From: JAZQNF01 sp045641505
GTDB lineage: Bacteria; Bacillota; Clostridia; Lachnospirales; Bianqueaceae
DNA: 20,359 bases
Direction of reading: 5' to 3'
Assembly (NCBI GenBank): GCA_045641505.1
Contig: JAZUHB010000030.1
Coordinates: 1 to 20,359, forward strand
How positions within the stretch are numbered: position 1 is the first letter of the stretch; each line of letters opens with the position of its first letter. This document shows, one piece after another, positions 1-6,410 of the stretch. The notes below the pieces were generated by a model. That model did not search any database, was not told the origin of the DNA, and saw nothing but the letters and a program-made list of their open reading frames with translations. Position numbers and translations under genes: made by a program.

Positions 1-450
1 ATCGAGGGCGAGATCGGCCACGTCGGCGACGCCTGCGATGACGCGCAGCTTAGCGGGATGTACACCACGCCCGAGGAGGCGGTCGAGTACCTGGAGAAGA
101 CCGGCGTCGACGCGCTCGCGGTCGCCATCGGCACCGCCCACGGCGTCTACAAGAAGAAGCCCATGCTGAACGTCGCCCGGCTCCGCGAGATCCGCGCCGA
201 GGTCGGCGCGCCCCTGGTGCTCCACGGCGGCAGCGGCCTCTCCGACGACGATTTCCGCGACACGATCGCCGCCGGCATCGCGAAGGTGAACATCTTCACC
301 GATCTCTGCCTGGCCGGCGAGCGCGCGATGGCCGAGGGCCTCGCCGAAAACATCGGCTACCTCGAGATCCGCAACCGCAAGGTCGCCGCGATCAAGGCCG
401 AGGTCGAAAAGAAGATCCGGCTGTTCGGCTCCGCCGGAATGGCGGACTGA
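1..450 (+). CDS. Class II fructose-bisphosphate aldolase family protein, 3' part only
   Basis: The reading frame is open from base 1 and ends at TGA 448-450, so the start lies outside the window and 149 C-terminal residues are visible. Class II aldolases are zinc enzymes that cleave ketose 1,6-bisphosphates (fructose or tagatose) to dihydroxyacetone phosphate and glyceraldehyde 3-phosphate in the cytosol. The visible part carries the family blocks in the right order: EGEIGHVG at the left edge, DALAVAIGTAHGVY with a zinc-ligand histidine, PLVLHGGSGL with a second zinc-ligand histidine and the phosphate-binding glycines, and KVNIFTDL. The sequence does not tell fructose- from tagatose-bisphosphate specificity, so I give no symbol. 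It is followed after 95 bp by an acyltransferase gene on the same strand. Confidence 0.92.
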   Translation: MEGEIGHVGDACDDAQLSGMYTTPEEAVEYLEKTGVDALAVAIGTAHGVYKKKPMLNVARLREIRAEVGAPLVLHGGSGLSDDDFRDTIAAGIAKVNIFTDLCLAGERAMAEGLAENIGYLEIRNRKVAAIKAEVEKKIRLFGSAGMAD

Positions 451-545
451 CCGGCTTGGCGCCGGCCGTCGAGGCGCCCGCCCGCAGCACAACCCGATAT
501 CAAGGCGCCGGGTCCGCCCGCGCCGTTATATGAAAGGATAAAACC

Positions 546-1412
546 ATGCCATACGATCCCCGCGAGACCTACTTCCCCTACCCGGACCGCACCGACTGCC
601 ACTACCTCAAGGTCAAGAAAAACGACGGCACGGTCTTCGACAAAAACTACCCCTACGTCGACAAGTCGAAACGCTTCGTGCGCAAGCAAAAGCTGCTCCG
701 CGCGCTGATGTTCGCGATCGCCTTCCCCGTCGTGAGCCTGCGGCAGGGCCTCCGGATTGAGGGACGGAAGAAGCTCCGCGAGAACCGCGGGCTCATCGAA
801 AACGGCATCGTCTCGGTCGGCAACCACATCCACATGTGGGACTACATCGCGGTCATGCGCGCGGCCTGGCCCCACGTGACCAACATCCTCAGCTGGGCGC
901 CCGACATCAGCGGCGAGAACGGCACGCTGATCCGCCTGACCGGCGGCATCCCCGTGCCCGAAAACGACCTCCGCGCGACCGGCGCGTTCTCCCGCGCGGT
1001 GGAGCAGCTCCTCACCGAGGATCACGGCTGGCTCCACGTCTGCGCCGAGGGCAGCATGTGGGAGTTCTACCAGCCCATCCGTCCCTTCAAGCAGGGCGCG
1101 TTCTACTACGCGGTCAAGTGTGGGAAGCCCGTGCTGCCGATGGCCTTCTCCTTCCGTGAGGTGAAGGGCCTCGCGAAGCTGTTCTGGAAGCACTCCTTCC
1201 TGACGCTTCGGATCGGCGACCCGATCTACGCGGACGAGTCCCTCGACCGCGCCGCCGCCGTGGACGATCTGGCGGTCCGCGCGCACCGCGAGGTCTGCCG
1301 CCTCGCCGGCATCGACCCGGACGAGAACCTCTACCCGCCGCTCTTCGACAACACGCAGCGCATCGACTACTACACCGACACCTACGGCGTCGGCTACAAG
1401 GGCAGCTGGTAA
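546..1412 (+). CDS. plsC: PlsC-type 1-acyl-glycerol-3-phosphate acyltransferase family protein
   Basis: A 288-residue protein of the lysophospholipid acyltransferase family, which transfers an acyl chain to lysophosphatidic acid (or a related acceptor) at the inner face of the membrane. The catalytic H-x4-D motif is in NHIHMWDY near residue 100. A GGIPVP segment and the AEGSMW block (equivalent of the family EGTR motif, here EGS) follow. A hydrophobic stretch near residues 53-66 (LMFAIAFPVVSL) could be a membrane anchor. The ATG at 546 is preceded by GAAAGG about 8 nt upstream. The first 50 residues are rich in Tyr, Asp and Lys and are not part of the core fold. The acceptor substrate cannot be read from sequence, so the symbol is a family label. 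It sits between the aldolase and an unknown membrane protein, which gives no strong functional hint. Confidence 0.85.
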   Translation: MPYDPRETYFPYPDRTDCHYLKVKKNDGTVFDKNYPYVDKSKRFVRKQKLLRALMFAIAFPVVSLRQGLRIEGRKKLRENRGLIENGIVSVGNHIHMWDYIAVMRAAWPHVTNILSWAPDISGENGTLIRLTGGIPVPENDLRATGAFSRAVEQLLTEDHGWLHVCAEGSMWEFYQPIRPFKQGAFYYAVKCGKPVLPMAFSFREVKGLAKLFWKHSFLTLRIGDPIYADESLDRAAAVDDLAVRAHREVCRLAGIDPDENLYPPLFDNTQRIDYYTDTYGVGYKGSW

Positions 1413-1482
1413 GACAGGGCTCCGGCGGAGCACCGGACGCTCCCTCGCGGAGCGGACACATCAAAAAAAGGAGAAAGTAAGT

Positions 1483-2292
1483 ATGTCTTTTTTCAAGAAA
1501 CTGATGCTCATCAAAAACGAACTGGGTCTGGCGCTGGTCGGCCTGATCTTCGCCGTGTTCGGCGGCATCGTGCTTTTCAAGGGCACGGGTGAAAACCTCG
1601 GGCTCCCGCTCGTCTTCGGGATCGTCGGCGTTCTTTGCTTCGTGCTCGGCCTGATCAAGGCCGTGAAGCAGCTGAAGACCCCGGCGTCCGAGCTGAAGCA
1701 GTACGACCGGATCGACCCGGCGGCGTCCGCGCCCGCCGGCTTCGCGCAGACGGCGGATCCGAACGAGCCGCAGGAGGACTTCGTCTTCCATTTCACCGGC
1801 AAGGCCAACCAGAGCTACGTGATGGAGGACCGGATCGGTGCCGCGGTCTACGAGGCGGTCACCGAAAAGATCCTCGCGCTGAAGCCTCGCCCCTTCGTGT
1901 TCCGCAATCTCCTGACCGGCGAGGAGGACACGCGGATGATCGGCGCGCCCCTCACGGTCTCCCTGGGCTCCGAATCCTCCCTGGGCATGAACGTTTCGTC
2001 GAGCTTCAAGGTCGACGGGCAGGACGTCTGGGAGCTGATCGCCTCCATGGGCTACGGCTTCTCCTTCTCCATGAAGGGGCTCGCCCCTCACTTCGAGGTG
2101 AGAAGATGGAATCAGCCGGCGGGCAGCGTCGAGATGGGCGGCACCGGGCTGGTCGATCCCAGATACAAGGACAATCCCCTGGGCAAGATCCCGACCAACG
2201 GCATCTTCAGCGTGCATTGCCGGAGATCCGACGCGCCCGGCTTCTTCCTGATCTGCTTCGCGCTTGCGCACACCGAGCTTACCCTCGAATAA
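1483..2292 (+). CDS. Unrecognised protein with two N-terminal membrane segments
   Basis: A 269-residue protein I do not recognise. It starts at ATG 1483 behind a good AGGAGA ribosome binding site. Two hydrophobic segments are visible, about residues 14-32 (LGLALVGLIFAVFGGIVLF) and 39-58 (LGLPLVFGIVGVLCFVLGLI), in a hairpin arrangement. They are followed by a charged/Pro-Ala linker to about residue 97 and a soluble domain of about 170 residues. That domain has alternating hydrophobic and polar residues suggestive of beta strands (FVFHFTGKANQSYVMED, VYEAV, FVFRNLLTGEED, SSSFKVDG, FEVRRWNQ). The KANQSYVMED..VYEAV pattern is faintly like tubby/LURP-one-type beta-barrel domains, but this is only an impression. 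Base composition and codon use match the GC-rich neighbours, so it looks native. Confidence 0.75.
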   Translation: MSFFKKLMLIKNELGLALVGLIFAVFGGIVLFKGTGENLGLPLVFGIVGVLCFVLGLIKAVKQLKTPASELKQYDRIDPAASAPAGFAQTADPNEPQEDFVFHFTGKANQSYVMEDRIGAAVYEAVTEKILALKPRPFVFRNLLTGEEDTRMIGAPLTVSLGSESSLGMNVSSSFKVDGQDVWELIASMGYGFSFSMKGLAPHFEVRRWNQPAGSVEMGGTGLVDPRYKDNPLGKIPTNGIFSVHCRRSDAPGFFLICFALAHTELTLE

Positions 2293-2303
2293 AACGAAAA
2301 AGA

Positions 2304-2342
2304 GCCTCTGCCGAAAGGCGACGTGTCGTAAGGATCTTTTTT
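2304..2342. repeat. Left copy of an imperfect inverted repeat bracketing the AT-rich islet
   Basis: Bases 2304-2342 read GCCTCTGCC, a variable 5-mer, GCGACGTGT, two variable bases, TAAGGAT, one variable base and a T-run. The reverse complement of 2928-2965 shows the same blocks in the same order. Read outward from the islet, each copy ends in GCAGAGGC and a T-run, which resembles a terminator tail. The copies are about 590 bp apart. Confidence 0.7.
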
Positions 2343-2354
2343 GACAAAGCAAAA

Positions 2355-2392
2355 CCCGCCGAAAAGGAGTTGAGTTCCAAACTTTCAGCGGG
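2355..2392 (-). terminator. Hairpin terminator of the small minus-strand membrane gene
   Basis: CCCGC (2355-2359) plus GAAA (2361-2364) pairs with TTTC (2383-2386) plus GCGGG (2388-2392), with one mismatch (2360/2387) in the stem. On the minus strand the stem is followed by TTTTGCTTTG, a U-rich tail, and it lies about 60 bp beyond the stop of the gene at 2454-2777. It could also slow plus-strand transcription coming from the 1483-2292 gene, whose side has only a weak T-rich tail. Confidence 0.6.
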
Positions 2393-2453
2393 TAATTCTT
2401 TTGTCCGACAAACTTAAATATGCCAGAATAAGATATATTTACGGCAATTCCGG

Positions 2454-2777
2454 TTATAAGGGTAAAAATGTAATTAATTGAATAAGAACAACGGTGATGC
2501 TAATTAATAATCCATATATTTTTTCTGAAATGTAATCGCATTTTAATGTAATAAAACGCAATGCAACAATGACAGACACGATTAAAGGAAAATAACGTAT
2601 GACTGAGGCCGGCAACAAGTCATCACCACCAGCAAAAAACACAAAGAATGCCAAAAGAAAGAATATCACAATAGAAAGTACAGTATTTCGCACCCCATCG
2701 GGATCCGTGAACATAAGTATCAATAATATGAGTGCTATTACAGCAGGAATTAGATCTGTCACATATACAATCCACAT
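2454..2777 (-). CDS. Small hydrophobic membrane protein, unrecognised
   Basis: A 107-residue protein that is almost entirely hydrophobic. Likely membrane segments are residues about 4-24, 32-49, 59-77 and 84-105, separated by short charged loops (TDPDGVRN, GGDDLLP, KCDYISEK). I do not recognise a family. The gene lies in a markedly AT-rich stretch (2400-2890) that contrasts with the GC-rich genome around it, which suggests acquisition from elsewhere. The ATG at 2777 has only a distant GAGGA upstream, so the start is uncertain, but an in-frame TGA a few codons upstream bounds the frame. A hairpin with a U-rich tail lies just downstream, and inverted repeats bracket the whole unit. A toxin, immunity or transporter-accessory role would be a guess. 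Confidence 0.55.
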   Translation of the reverse strand: MWIVYVTDLIPAVIALILLILMFTDPDGVRNTVLSIVIFFLLAFFVFFAGGDDLLPASVIRYFPLIVSVIVALRFITLKCDYISEKIYGLLISITVVLIQLITFLPL

Positions 2778-2843
2778 TAGTCTTATTCGTCCTCACTTTC
2801 ATAACTTTAATGATTTGTTGCTGCATACAAATGTGAACAAAAC

Positions 2844-2877
2844 TGCAAAAAGTTTTGCAATACAAATTCTGATTTGT
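2844..2877. promoter_or_regulatory. Two adjacent palindromes upstream of the small membrane gene
   Basis: TGCAAAA-AG-TTTTGCA (2844-2859) is a 7+2+7 dyad, and ACAAAT-TCTG-ATTTGT (2862-2877) is a 6+4+6 dyad, only 2 bp apart. They sit 67-100 bp upstream (minus strand) of the ATG at 2777, where an operator or promoter of that gene would be expected. No protein can be assigned to them from sequence. Confidence 0.4.
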
Positions 2878-2927
2878 CCGCGTCTTTAACGAGCATCGGA
2901 TTTTGCCGTACAAAATCCACATTCCCG

Positions 2928-2965
2928 AAAAACATCCTTATCACACGTCGGCAAATGGCAGAGGC
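2928..2965. repeat. Right copy of the inverted repeat bracketing the AT-rich islet
   Basis: Reverse-complement partner of 2304-2342: AAAAAC, ATCCTTA (2934-2940), ACACGTCGGC and GGCAGAGGC (2957-2965), then a T-run. It lies 32 bp from the stop codon of the HD-domain gene at 2998. No clear target-site duplication is visible outside the two copies. Confidence 0.7.
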
Positions 2966-2997
2966 TTTTTTTATTTCAGCACCTTCGGCGCCCGCGC

Positions 2998-3570
2998 TCA
3001 GTTCAGCTCGTCCAGCGTCAGGTTGAAGCTCGGCACGAACTCGTGCATGAAATACTCCACGCAGGGCAGGTTCATGTCGTGGATCGACTGCTCGATCGTG
3101 TACTTCGCCTTCTCGAACTCGCGGTTGCCGCTCTTCAGCTCCTCGAGGCACTTCACGTACGCGCAGATGCGGTCCGCCGCCTTGACGTAGATGTAGTCCG
3201 GATTGTCCTCGTGCTTGACGATGGCGCGGTAATCCTCGCGGAAATCCGCCGGCAGGTAAGAGAGCATCTTGTCCTCGGCGATGCTTTCGACCTCCTTGTA
3301 GGCGGCGTTGATCTTGTCGTTGAAATATTTGATGGGCGTGGCCAGGTCGCCGGTGATGACCTCGCCGGTCTCGTGATAGACGGCCATCGCCATGATGAAC
3401 TCGGGGTTCAGCTTCCCGCCGTAATACTTGTTCTCGATCAGCGCCAGCGCGTGGGCGACCATCGCGCAGGACAGCGAGTGCTCCTGGATGTTCTCTTCCT
3501 GGATGTTCTTCATCAGGCCCCAGCGCTTGATGTATTTCATGCGGGACATGTAGGCAAAAAAGTGGTTCAT
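2998..3570 (-). CDS. HD-domain protein of the YfbR-like 5'-nucleotidase family
   Basis: A 190-residue cytosolic HD-superfamily protein. YfbR-type members are metal-dependent deoxyribonucleoside 5'-monophosphatases. The family hallmarks are RMKYIKRWGLMKN at residues 11-23, EHSLSCAMVAHA with the first metal-ligand histidine, YHETGEVITGDLATPIKYF, and AADRICAYVKCLEEL with a late conserved Asp. In YfbR the second block normally reads HD; here it reads HE, so the metal-ligand Asp is replaced by Glu. The gene overlaps recF by 4 bp (ATGA: start ATG 3570-3568, recF stop TGA 3569-3567), so it is probably translationally coupled and is the last gene of the dnaA operon. A role in cleaning up deoxynucleotides fits next to replication genes, but that is inference. 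Confidence 0.85.
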   Translation of the reverse strand: MNHFFAYMSRMKYIKRWGLMKNIQEENIQEHSLSCAMVAHALALIENKYYGGKLNPEFIMAMAVYHETGEVITGDLATPIKYFNDKINAAYKEVESIAEDKMLSYLPADFREDYRAIVKHEDNPDYIYVKAADRICAYVKCLEELKSGNREFEKAKYTIEQSIHDMNLPCVEYFMHEFVPSFNLTLDELN

Positions 3571-4664
3571 GAGAGGATCGTTCCTTTTTCTATTTCGATC
3601 AGCTTGCCGGCGGGGAGGCCGCGGAGGCTGTCCTCGATGCCGGTGCAGGTGAGGACGGTCTGGCTGTCCTCGATGTAGGAGAGGAGCTCCTTCTGGCGGT
3701 CGCCGTCGAGCTCGCTCATGACGTCGTCCAGAAGCAGCACCGGCGGGGTGCCGGTCTCTTTTTTCAGCATTTCGAATTCCGCCAGCTTCATCGAGAGGGC
3801 GGTGGTGCGCTGCTGGCCCTGGGAGCCGAAGCTGCGGACGTCCGAGCCGTCGATGAAGAGGGCGATGTCATCCCGGTGCGGGCCGACGGAGGTGTTGCCG
3901 AGCCGGACGTCCCGCTCCCGGTTCCGTTCGAGATGGGCCAGGAAGCCCGCGGCGTCCTCTTCGGCGGAGGTTTCGTATTCCATCGCGAGGGTCTCCGTGC
4001 CGCCGGTGATCCGGGCGTGGATCGGCAGCATGTAGCCGCGGAGCTCGTCGATGAACTCCCTGCGGCGCCGGAGGATCCGCACGCCGTAGGACGCGAGCTG
4101 CGCGTCCCAGACAGGGAGCTGCTCGCGGAGGGACGGATTGTCGAAGCAGTCCTTCAGCAGCTGATTCCGCTGCCGGAGGATCCGGGTGTACTGCTGCAGC
4201 TCATAAAGGTAGACCTTGTCGACCTGGCAGAGCTCCATGTCCATGAAGCGGCGCCGGCGGCCGGGCTCATTCTTGATGAGGGACAGGTCCTCGGGCGAGA
4301 AGAGCACCACGTGGAAGTTGCCGAACAGGTCGGACAGGCGGGCGAGGGGCTCGCCGTTCACCGCTGCGCTGACGGTCTTCGTGCCGCTCTTTTTGAGGAC
4401 CATGTCGATCTTATCCTCGCGCGGATACGCGAGGCCCGCCTCGTAGAGGAGATGCACCTCGGCCTCGGGAAGCTCGCCGCGGATGCACTCCTTCTCCCGG
4501 GTGGTGCGGTGGCTCCGGCCGGTGGCGCAGAAGTAGAGCGCCTCCAGCAGGTTCGTCTTGCCCTGCGCGTTCTTCCCGCGGATGATGTTCACGTGGGGGG
4601 ACAGTTCCAGGTCGAGGGCCGCGTAGTTCCGGAAATTCTTCAGTACGAGACGCTTGCCGTACAA
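3567..4664 (-). CDS. recF: RecF, replication gap repair and recombination ATPase
   Basis: An SMC-like ATPase that binds DNA at gaps with RecO and RecR and helps load RecA at stalled forks. Walker A is GKNAQGKTN (residues about 30-38), the ABC-type signature region is SVGPHRDDI, and Walker B is LLLDDVMSELD near the C-terminus. Length (365 aa) is normal. I chose TTG 4664 as the start: the protein then begins M-YGKRLVLKNFRNY as in the family, and AGGAGG lies 8 nt upstream. The alternative GTG at 4673 lies directly against that same AGGAGG, leaving no spacing. The gene follows yaaA by 77 bp and overlaps the HD-domain gene by 4 bp. Confidence 0.95.
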   Translation of the reverse strand: MYGKRLVLKNFRNYAALDLELSPHVNIIRGKNAQGKTNLLEALYFCATGRSHRTTREKECIRGELPEAEVHLLYEAGLAYPREDKIDMVLKKSGTKTVSAAVNGEPLARLSDLFGNFHVVLFSPEDLSLIKNEPGRRRRFMDMELCQVDKVYLYELQQYTRILRQRNQLLKDCFDNPSLREQLPVWDAQLASYGVRILRRRREFIDELRGYMLPIHARITGGTETLAMEYETSAEEDAAGFLAHLERNRERDVRLGNTSVGPHRDDIALFIDGSDVRSFGSQGQQRTTALSMKLAEFEMLKKETGTPPVLLLDDVMSELDGDRQKELLSYIEDSQTVLTCTGIEDSLRGLPAGKLIEIEKGTILS

Positions 4665-4741
4665 AACCGTCACCTCCTCTCCGCGCGGACGCTGCCGCTT
4701 CGCTCCGGTCCGGCTTTTCGAGCCGGCGCCGGCGGCCGGGC

Positions 4742-4951
4742 TCAGCCTACGATTTTCACTTCGTTTCCGTCGAAGGCGACCGTGTCGCCGGGGCGGATCT
4801 TCTTGCGGATCTCGTGGGCGGTCTCGCCGTTCACGAGGACCGCTCCGTCCTCGATCATGACCTTCGCCTCGCCGCCGCTCATCACCCAGTCGAGCTTCTT
4901 CATCAGCTGGTTCAGCTGGATGTACTCACCGATGATTTTAACTTCTTCCAT
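4742..4951 (-). CDS. yaaA: S4-domain RNA-binding protein YaaA
   Basis: A 69-residue protein that is essentially one S4 RNA-binding fold, as in the YaaA/YbcJ family found between dnaN and recF in many Bacillota. The residues GEYIQLNQLMKKLDWVMSGG and VLVNGETAHEIRKKIRPGDTV match the S4 helix-turn-strand pattern. The ATG at 4951 lies 9 bp after the dnaN stop, so it is read from the same mRNA. The ribosome binding site is weak (AGG about 8 nt upstream), which suggests translational coupling to dnaN. Its RNA target is unknown; a ribosome assembly role has been proposed for the family. Confidence 0.92.
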   Translation of the reverse strand: MEEVKIIGEYIQLNQLMKKLDWVMSGGEAKVMIEDGAVLVNGETAHEIRKKIRPGDTVAFDGNEVKIVG

Positions 4952-4960
4952 TGCCGCGCC

Positions 4961-6067
4961 TCAGCTGTGCAGACGGATGGGCAGGATGAAGTACTTGAAG
5001 TCCTCGCCCTCGGGATCCTTCATGATGCAGGGCGTCAGGGAGGTGTTCAGGTAGATGCGGATGGTCTCGCTCTCGATCGCCTTCAGCGCCTCGAGGAAAT
5101 ACTTGGGATTGAACGCGATCGCCATGTCCTCGCCGTTGTAGCTTGCCTCGACTTCCTCGTAGATGCTGCCGTTCTCGGCGTTCGAGGTGATGATCACGTG
5201 GTTCTCGGTGAACTGGAACTTGATGGGGCTGTTCTTGCTCTCGCGGGAGATCAGCGCGGCGCGGTCGACGCTGTCGAGCAGGGCCTTGGTCGCGACCTCG
5301 GCGTAGGCAGGATATTCCATGTTCAGGTTCCGCTGATACTGCAGGAACTCGCCGTCCAGCAGACGGGTGATGACGGTGGTGTCCTCGATCTCGAAGACGG
5401 CGTGGGTGCCGGTCAGGCGGATGCTGACCAGCGCTTCCTCCTCACCCTCGAGGATCTTCTGCAGCTCGTTCAGGGCCTTGCCGGGAACGGTGCACTTCTT
5501 CTCCTCGGAGAAGTTGCCGGCGGTGCGGCGCATGGAGATACGGAAGCCGTCGACGGAGACGAGGTAGAGGTAGCCGCCGCGGATGTCGATCAGCTCGCCG
5601 GTCAGGATCGGACGGCCGCTGTCTTCGGGCGCGATGGAGAAGATGGTATTCTTGATCATGTCGCGGAAGACCTTCTGGGAAAGCACGAAGGGATCGGCCT
5701 GGGCGACGGTGGGCAGCACGGGGAACTCGGCCGCGTTCTGGCCGCGGAGGCTGAACTCCGCCTTGCCGCTGCGGATCTTGATATCGCGCTCGCCCGCCTC
5801 CTCGAGGATTACTTCCTCCTCGGGAAGACGGCGGATGATCTCGGAGAAGATCTTCGAGTTGACGGCGATCTCGCCCTCTTCGCGGACGGAGGCCTTGATG
5901 CTGGTCTTGATGCCCAGATCCATGTCGTTGCCGATCAGGGTGAGCTTGTCGCCGGCGGCCGCGAGGTAGACGCATTCGAGGACCGGCAGGGAGGTTTTCG
6001 CGGAAACGGCCTTGGAAACGATGTTCACGGCCTTGACGAGATCGTTCTTGCTGCAAATGAGCTGCAT
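4961..6067 (-). CDS. dnaN: DNA polymerase III beta subunit (sliding clamp)
   Basis: The ring-shaped processivity clamp that tethers the replicative polymerase to DNA. The 368-residue protein has the usual start MQLICSKNDLVKAVNIVSKA, the triplicated clamp fold and the C-terminal block YFILPIRLHS, matching the conserved M-P-[IVL]-R-type ending with ILPIR. I chose ATG 6067 rather than 6085: AGGAG lies 8 nt upstream of 6067, while the upstream ATG has no Shine-Dalgarno and would add six residues (MKGVIH) not seen in the family. A perfect DnaA box (6067-6075) lies between the ribosome binding site and the start codon. The gene is second in the dnaA operon, separated from dnaA by the origin. Confidence 0.97.
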   Translation of the reverse strand: MQLICSKNDLVKAVNIVSKAVSAKTSLPVLECVYLAAAGDKLTLIGNDMDLGIKTSIKASVREEGEIAVNSKIFSEIIRRLPEEEVILEEAGERDIKIRSGKAEFSLRGQNAAEFPVLPTVAQADPFVLSQKVFRDMIKNTIFSIAPEDSGRPILTGELIDIRGGYLYLVSVDGFRISMRRTAGNFSEEKKCTVPGKALNELQKILEGEEEALVSIRLTGTHAVFEIEDTTVITRLLDGEFLQYQRNLNMEYPAYAEVATKALLDSVDRAALISRESKNSPIKFQFTENHVIITSNAENGSIYEEVEASYNGEDMAIAFNPKYFLEALKAIESETIRIYLNTSLTPCIMKDPEGEDFKYFILPIRLHS

Positions 6068-6075
6068 GTGGATAA
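6067..6075 (-). promoter_or_regulatory. Perfect DnaA box overlapping the dnaN start codon
   Basis: TGTGGATAA on the plus strand is TTATCCACA on the minus strand, an exact consensus DnaA box. It fills the spacer between AGGAG and ATG of dnaN and includes the A of the ATG. Confidence 0.8.
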
Positions 6076-6116
6076 CTCCTTTCATAGAGAAAAAGGTGAC
6101 TGCGCTTTTTCAGCGG

Positions 6117-6171
6117 ATATTATATAAATAATATAAGTTATTTATTTCTTTTTGTTGTAGTAATAGTAGGG
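6117..6171. other. Origin unwinding element: AT-rich DUE plus DnaA-trios
   Basis: Bases 6117-6154 are almost pure A/T and should melt easily. They are followed by four trinucleotides TAG-TAA-TAG-TAG (6158-6169), then GG and two imperfect DnaA boxes at 6174-6190. Read 3' to 5' the triplets are GAT-GAT-AAT-GAT, the repeating DnaA-trio motif known from B. subtilis, on which a DnaA filament extends along a single strand to open the duplex. Order and orientation relative to dnaA match the B. subtilis basal unwinding system. Confidence 0.82.
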
Positions 6172-6190
6172 AGCGTGGATTTGTGGAAAT

Positions 6191-6297
6191 GCGCCTGAAA
6201 GCCGCATGAACAGAGGGTTTCGGCTGTGGAGAAGCCTGTGGGTTTCCTGTGGGGAAAGGGGCGGTTTATCCACCTTTTCCACAGCGCTTTCAGGCGC
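6191..6297. repeat. 12-bp inverted repeat inside oriC
   Basis: GCGCCTGAAAGC (6191-6202) is the exact reverse complement of GCTTTCAGGCGC (6286-6297). The 83-bp spacer contains at least four DnaA-box-like sequences. It could form a cruciform or loop, or simply be two binding sites for one protein. Confidence 0.75.
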
Positions 6298-6410
6298 CTA
6301 GGGATGTCCACATTTCATCCACAGAAAACTCACAGAGTTATGCACCGTTTACTGTGGATAAGTCGCTTTTCCGCGATTTCCGGCGGATTTTGTCTTTCTT
6401 CCTATTACTA

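Larger units (their letters stand above)
6068..6410. other. oriC: Chromosomal replication origin oriC, main part (dnaA-dnaN interval)
   Basis: This non-coding stretch contains a dense cluster of DnaA boxes. Perfect: TGTGGATAA at 6353-6361, plus the one at 6067-6075. One mismatch: 6225-6233 (rc TTCTCCACA), 6266-6274 (TTATCCACC), 6275-6283 (TTTTCCACA), 6315-6323 (TCATCCACA), 6338-6346 (TTATGCACC). Weaker: 6174-6182, 6182-6190, 6248-6256, 6304-6312. On the dnaN side the boxes run into a DnaA-trio array and an AT-rich unwinding element. Genes on both sides diverge from this interval. The order boxes - trios - AT-rich DNA - dnaN is that of Bacillus subtilis. A 12-bp inverted repeat (6191-6202 / 6286-6297) spans the box cluster. 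Confidence 0.93.

Noticed and set aside
1114..2352. Minus-strand frame of 412 codons opposite the acyltransferase and the unknown gene
   Set aside because: The plus-strand frames have ribosome binding sites and membrane or catalytic motifs. The minus frame ends in Arg/Ser/Gly repeats typical of GC-rich noise.
2807..3151. Minus-strand frame joining the end of the HD gene to the right inverted repeat
   Set aside because: It uses a different frame through the HD gene and then translates the repeat element. No start signal.
4814..6127. Plus-strand frame of 437 codons opposite dnaN
   Set aside because: Antisense shadow of dnaN with Asp/Leu/Gly-rich low-complexity sequence.
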